Origin: an uncultured Desulfobacter sp.
GTDB lineage: Bacteria > Desulfobacterota > Desulfobacteria > Desulfobacterales > Desulfobacteraceae
Assembly: GCF_963666145.1 (NCBI RefSeq)
Contig: NZ_OY762614.1
Span: forward strand, 2,714,001 to 2,778,000
DNA length: 64,000 nt
Direction of reading: 5' to 3'
Made by a program: the position numbers and the translations under genes. Of the stretch, positions 62,598-64,000 are shown one piece after another; within the stretch, counting starts at the first letter, position 1; every line of letters starts with the position of its first letter. Below the pieces are notes generated by a model. The model made no database searches and was not told the DNA's origin. It saw only the letters and a program-made list of their open reading frames with translations.

Positions 62598-62850
62598 CCA
62601 AAACTGTAATAGCATTCAACAAGGTGCAAATCAAGACTGTTATATAAATTAGTGTAAAATTTTGTATACAACAAAAATTTAACATGTTAAGGGACACTAA
62701 CAGCCCCATCAGTGCTGATTAAACCCTGGTATTTGGCATATTTTCCAGGTAATCGCAGTGACTAAATCAATATCGTTAATTTAAATTTTTTCTTATGATG
62801 CCCATCTCCTGCTTGCTTGGACATAATAAAGAAGGAAGGAAGGTAAAAAA

Positions 62851-63810
62851 ATGAAAATAGTTGTTCTTGATGGATTTACCCTGAACCCGGGAGATCTTAA
62901 CTGGGATAAATTTTTGGAAATTGGTGATCTGAAGGTGTACGACAGAACATCTCCCGAAGAGATCCGGAAACGGACGGCCGGCGCAGATATAGTGTTGACC
63001 AATAAAACCGTACTGACGGCCGAAGACATCGCAGCAATGGACAATGTTAAATATATCGGGGTTTTGGCAACAGGGGTCAATGTCGTCGACCTTGAATATA
63101 CCAAAAAGAACGGGATTACGGTGACCAACGTTCCCGGATATTCCGGTTCTTCATCGGCCCAGGCGGTTTTTGCCCTGATTCTGGAACTGACAAACAGGGT
63201 GGGCCACCACAGCCAGACGGTAACGGATGGAAAATGGTCGGCGTCAAAGGATTTCTGCTATTGGGATTATCCGCTTATGGAATTGGAAGGCATTACATTG
63301 GGTATTGTCGGCTATGGCGGCATCGGCAAAGCTGTGGCAAAGATCGCACTGGCTTTTGGAATGAATATTCTGATTTACAACCGCTCGGTCCCCCCTGATC
63401 TTCCCGACGGAATCACCTATTCGGATCTGGACAACCTGATCAAATCCAGCGATATCATATCCCTGCACTGCCCGTTGACCCCCCAGACAAAAGGCATGAT
63501 CAACAAAGAGAGCCTGGCGCAAATGAAAAAGACATCCTATTTGATCAATACCTCCCGGGGACCGCTGATTGTGGAAAACGATCTGGCAGACGCATTAAAT
63601 CAAGGTATTATTGCCGGGGCTGCCATGGATGTCCTTGACGTAGAACCCCCGGACAAGAGCTGCCCGCTGCTGACGGCTGACAACTGCTACATCACCCCCC
63701 ACATTGCCTGGGCAACCCTTGCATCCAGGGAGAGGCTGATGTCCATAGCTGTTGAAAACATAAAAAAATATCTGGCAGGAACCCCTCAAAATGTAGTTCC
63801 CAGAAAATAA
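62851..63810 (+). CDS. D-2-hydroxyacid dehydrogenase (glycerate/hydroxypyruvate reductase type)
   Basis: A 319-residue NAD(P)-dependent dehydrogenase. The nucleotide-binding motif is LGIVGYGGIGKAVA (GxGxxG), the catalytic Arg is in INTSRGPLI, the Glu in DVLDVEPP and the His in TPHIAW, the complete catalytic set of the family. The N-terminus and VLATGVNVVDLEYTKKNGI resemble hydroxypyruvate/glycerate dehydrogenases (HprA-like). It interconverts a 2-oxo acid and its D-2-hydroxy acid; exact substrate is not certain. AAGGAAGGAAGG precedes the ATG. It is divergent from icd across a palindrome-rich region. It appears monocistronic within the window; the last 190 bases hold no recognisable gene. Confidence 0.9.
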   Translation: MKIVVLDGFTLNPGDLNWDKFLEIGDLKVYDRTSPEEIRKRTAGADIVLTNKTVLTAEDIAAMDNVKYIGVLATGVNVVDLEYTKKNGITVTNVPGYSGSSSAQAVFALILELTNRVGHHSQTVTDGKWSASKDFCYWDYPLMELEGITLGIVGYGGIGKAVAKIALAFGMNILIYNRSVPPDLPDGITYSDLDNLIKSSDIISLHCPLTPQTKGMINKESLAQMKKTSYLINTSRGPLIVENDLADALNQGIIAGAAMDVLDVEPPDKSCPLLTADNCYITPHIAWATLASRERLMSIAVENIKKYLAGTPQNVVPRK

Positions 63811-64000
63811 CGGCCAGGGGCCATCCTTGGTCTATCTGCACCGAGGCGTTAGCCCGCAACAAAGATAGTAAAAAAAACCAAGTACTTGCTGGAGACTTAA
63901 TTATAAAAAAGACAAAGGGAGAAACACGACATAAGTCCCGATGCCCAATTTAACCCCCTGGAGATCACCCACAAAGCAAGACCTAAATTCGTTTCCATGA

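Larger units (their letters stand above)
62385..62850. other. Palindrome-rich divergent control region, icd / hydroxyacid dehydrogenase
   Basis: 466 bp of non-coding DNA between divergent genes. It contains GGTTCAAA-8-TTTGAACC (62448-62471), TTTGTTCTT-7-AAGAACAAA with a central TTGTGCACAA (62573-62597), TTGTATACAA (62662-62671) and TTAACATGTTAA (62679-62690). A ribosome site AAGGAAGGAAGG lies before the right-hand gene. Confidence 0.5.

Noticed and set aside
1..64000. Mobile elements, tRNA or rRNA genes
   Set aside because: No transposase, integrase, tRNA cloverleaf or rRNA sequence was recognised on either strand.

Overview
The window looks like a piece of chromosome from a marine-type sulfate-reducing Desulfobacterota bacterium, most likely close to Desulfobacter. 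This is inferred from gene content. The window carries a four-subunit 2-oxoglutarate:ferredoxin oxidoreductase, a monomeric NADP-dependent isocitrate dehydrogenase and a pyruvate carboxylase, which fits acetate oxidation through a ferredoxin-linked citric acid cycle. It also has a flavodiiron protein and very many large hybrid histidine kinases and chemoreceptors, including hemerythrin and haem-c types. No rRNA, tRNA, CRISPR array, insertion sequence, phage or plasmid gene was seen.

Layout, left to right. 1-5300: a truncated LysR regulator divergent from a YnfM-like MFS exporter, a chemoreceptor followed by a lone periplasmic solute-binding protein, and a SLOG-fold protein. 5600-11120: a 1410-residue pyruvate phosphate dikinase-like protein without the usual PEP/pyruvate barrel, followed closely by an enlarged glyceraldehyde-3-phosphate dehydrogenase. 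11250-13010: a small membrane protein and a NifA-like sigma-54 activator. 13379-17552: a tightly packed cobamide operon (cobU, cobS, cobD-type decarboxylase, cbiB, probable cbiR). 17706-24532: a 1474-residue hybrid kinase, a flavodiiron protein and a glycosyltransferase. 24879-27605: korDABC with its terminator. 27725-33928: a response regulator-HPt protein and a kinase of about 1775 residues. 34279-36475: two overlapping FUSC-type transporter genes. 36655-40488: a receiver, an HDOD protein and a hybrid kinase in one operon. 40643-43469: an alanine:Na+ symporter divergent from an amine oxidase. 43563-47796: two chemoreceptors, one with a C-terminal hemerythrin and one with a haem-c sensor. 47995-51462: pyruvate carboxylase. 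51978-52853: a MetR-like regulator. 53180-58803: an RNA methyltransferase, a receiver/PPDK-N fusion of unknown function and a receiver-HDOD protein. 59150-63810: an AraC regulator, isocitrate dehydrogenase and a D-2-hydroxyacid dehydrogenase.

How it fits together. The carbon core is pyc (oxaloacetate supply), icd (isocitrate to 2-oxoglutarate) and korDABC (2-oxoglutarate to succinyl-CoA plus reduced ferredoxin). The cob operon finishes corrinoid assembly and may salvage foreign cobamides through the CbiR-like enzyme. Much of the remaining coding capacity is signal transduction: three giant phosphorelay kinases, two related receiver/HDOD modules and three chemoreceptors, two of which look like redox or oxygen sensors.

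The least explained items are the two PPDK-related proteins (5610-9842 and 54417-57437). Neither can be a complete PPDK, and they sit in different functional settings. Several intergenic regions carry clear palindromes or phased repeats that look like operators: 51686-51732, 53087-53129 and 62448-62690 are the strongest.
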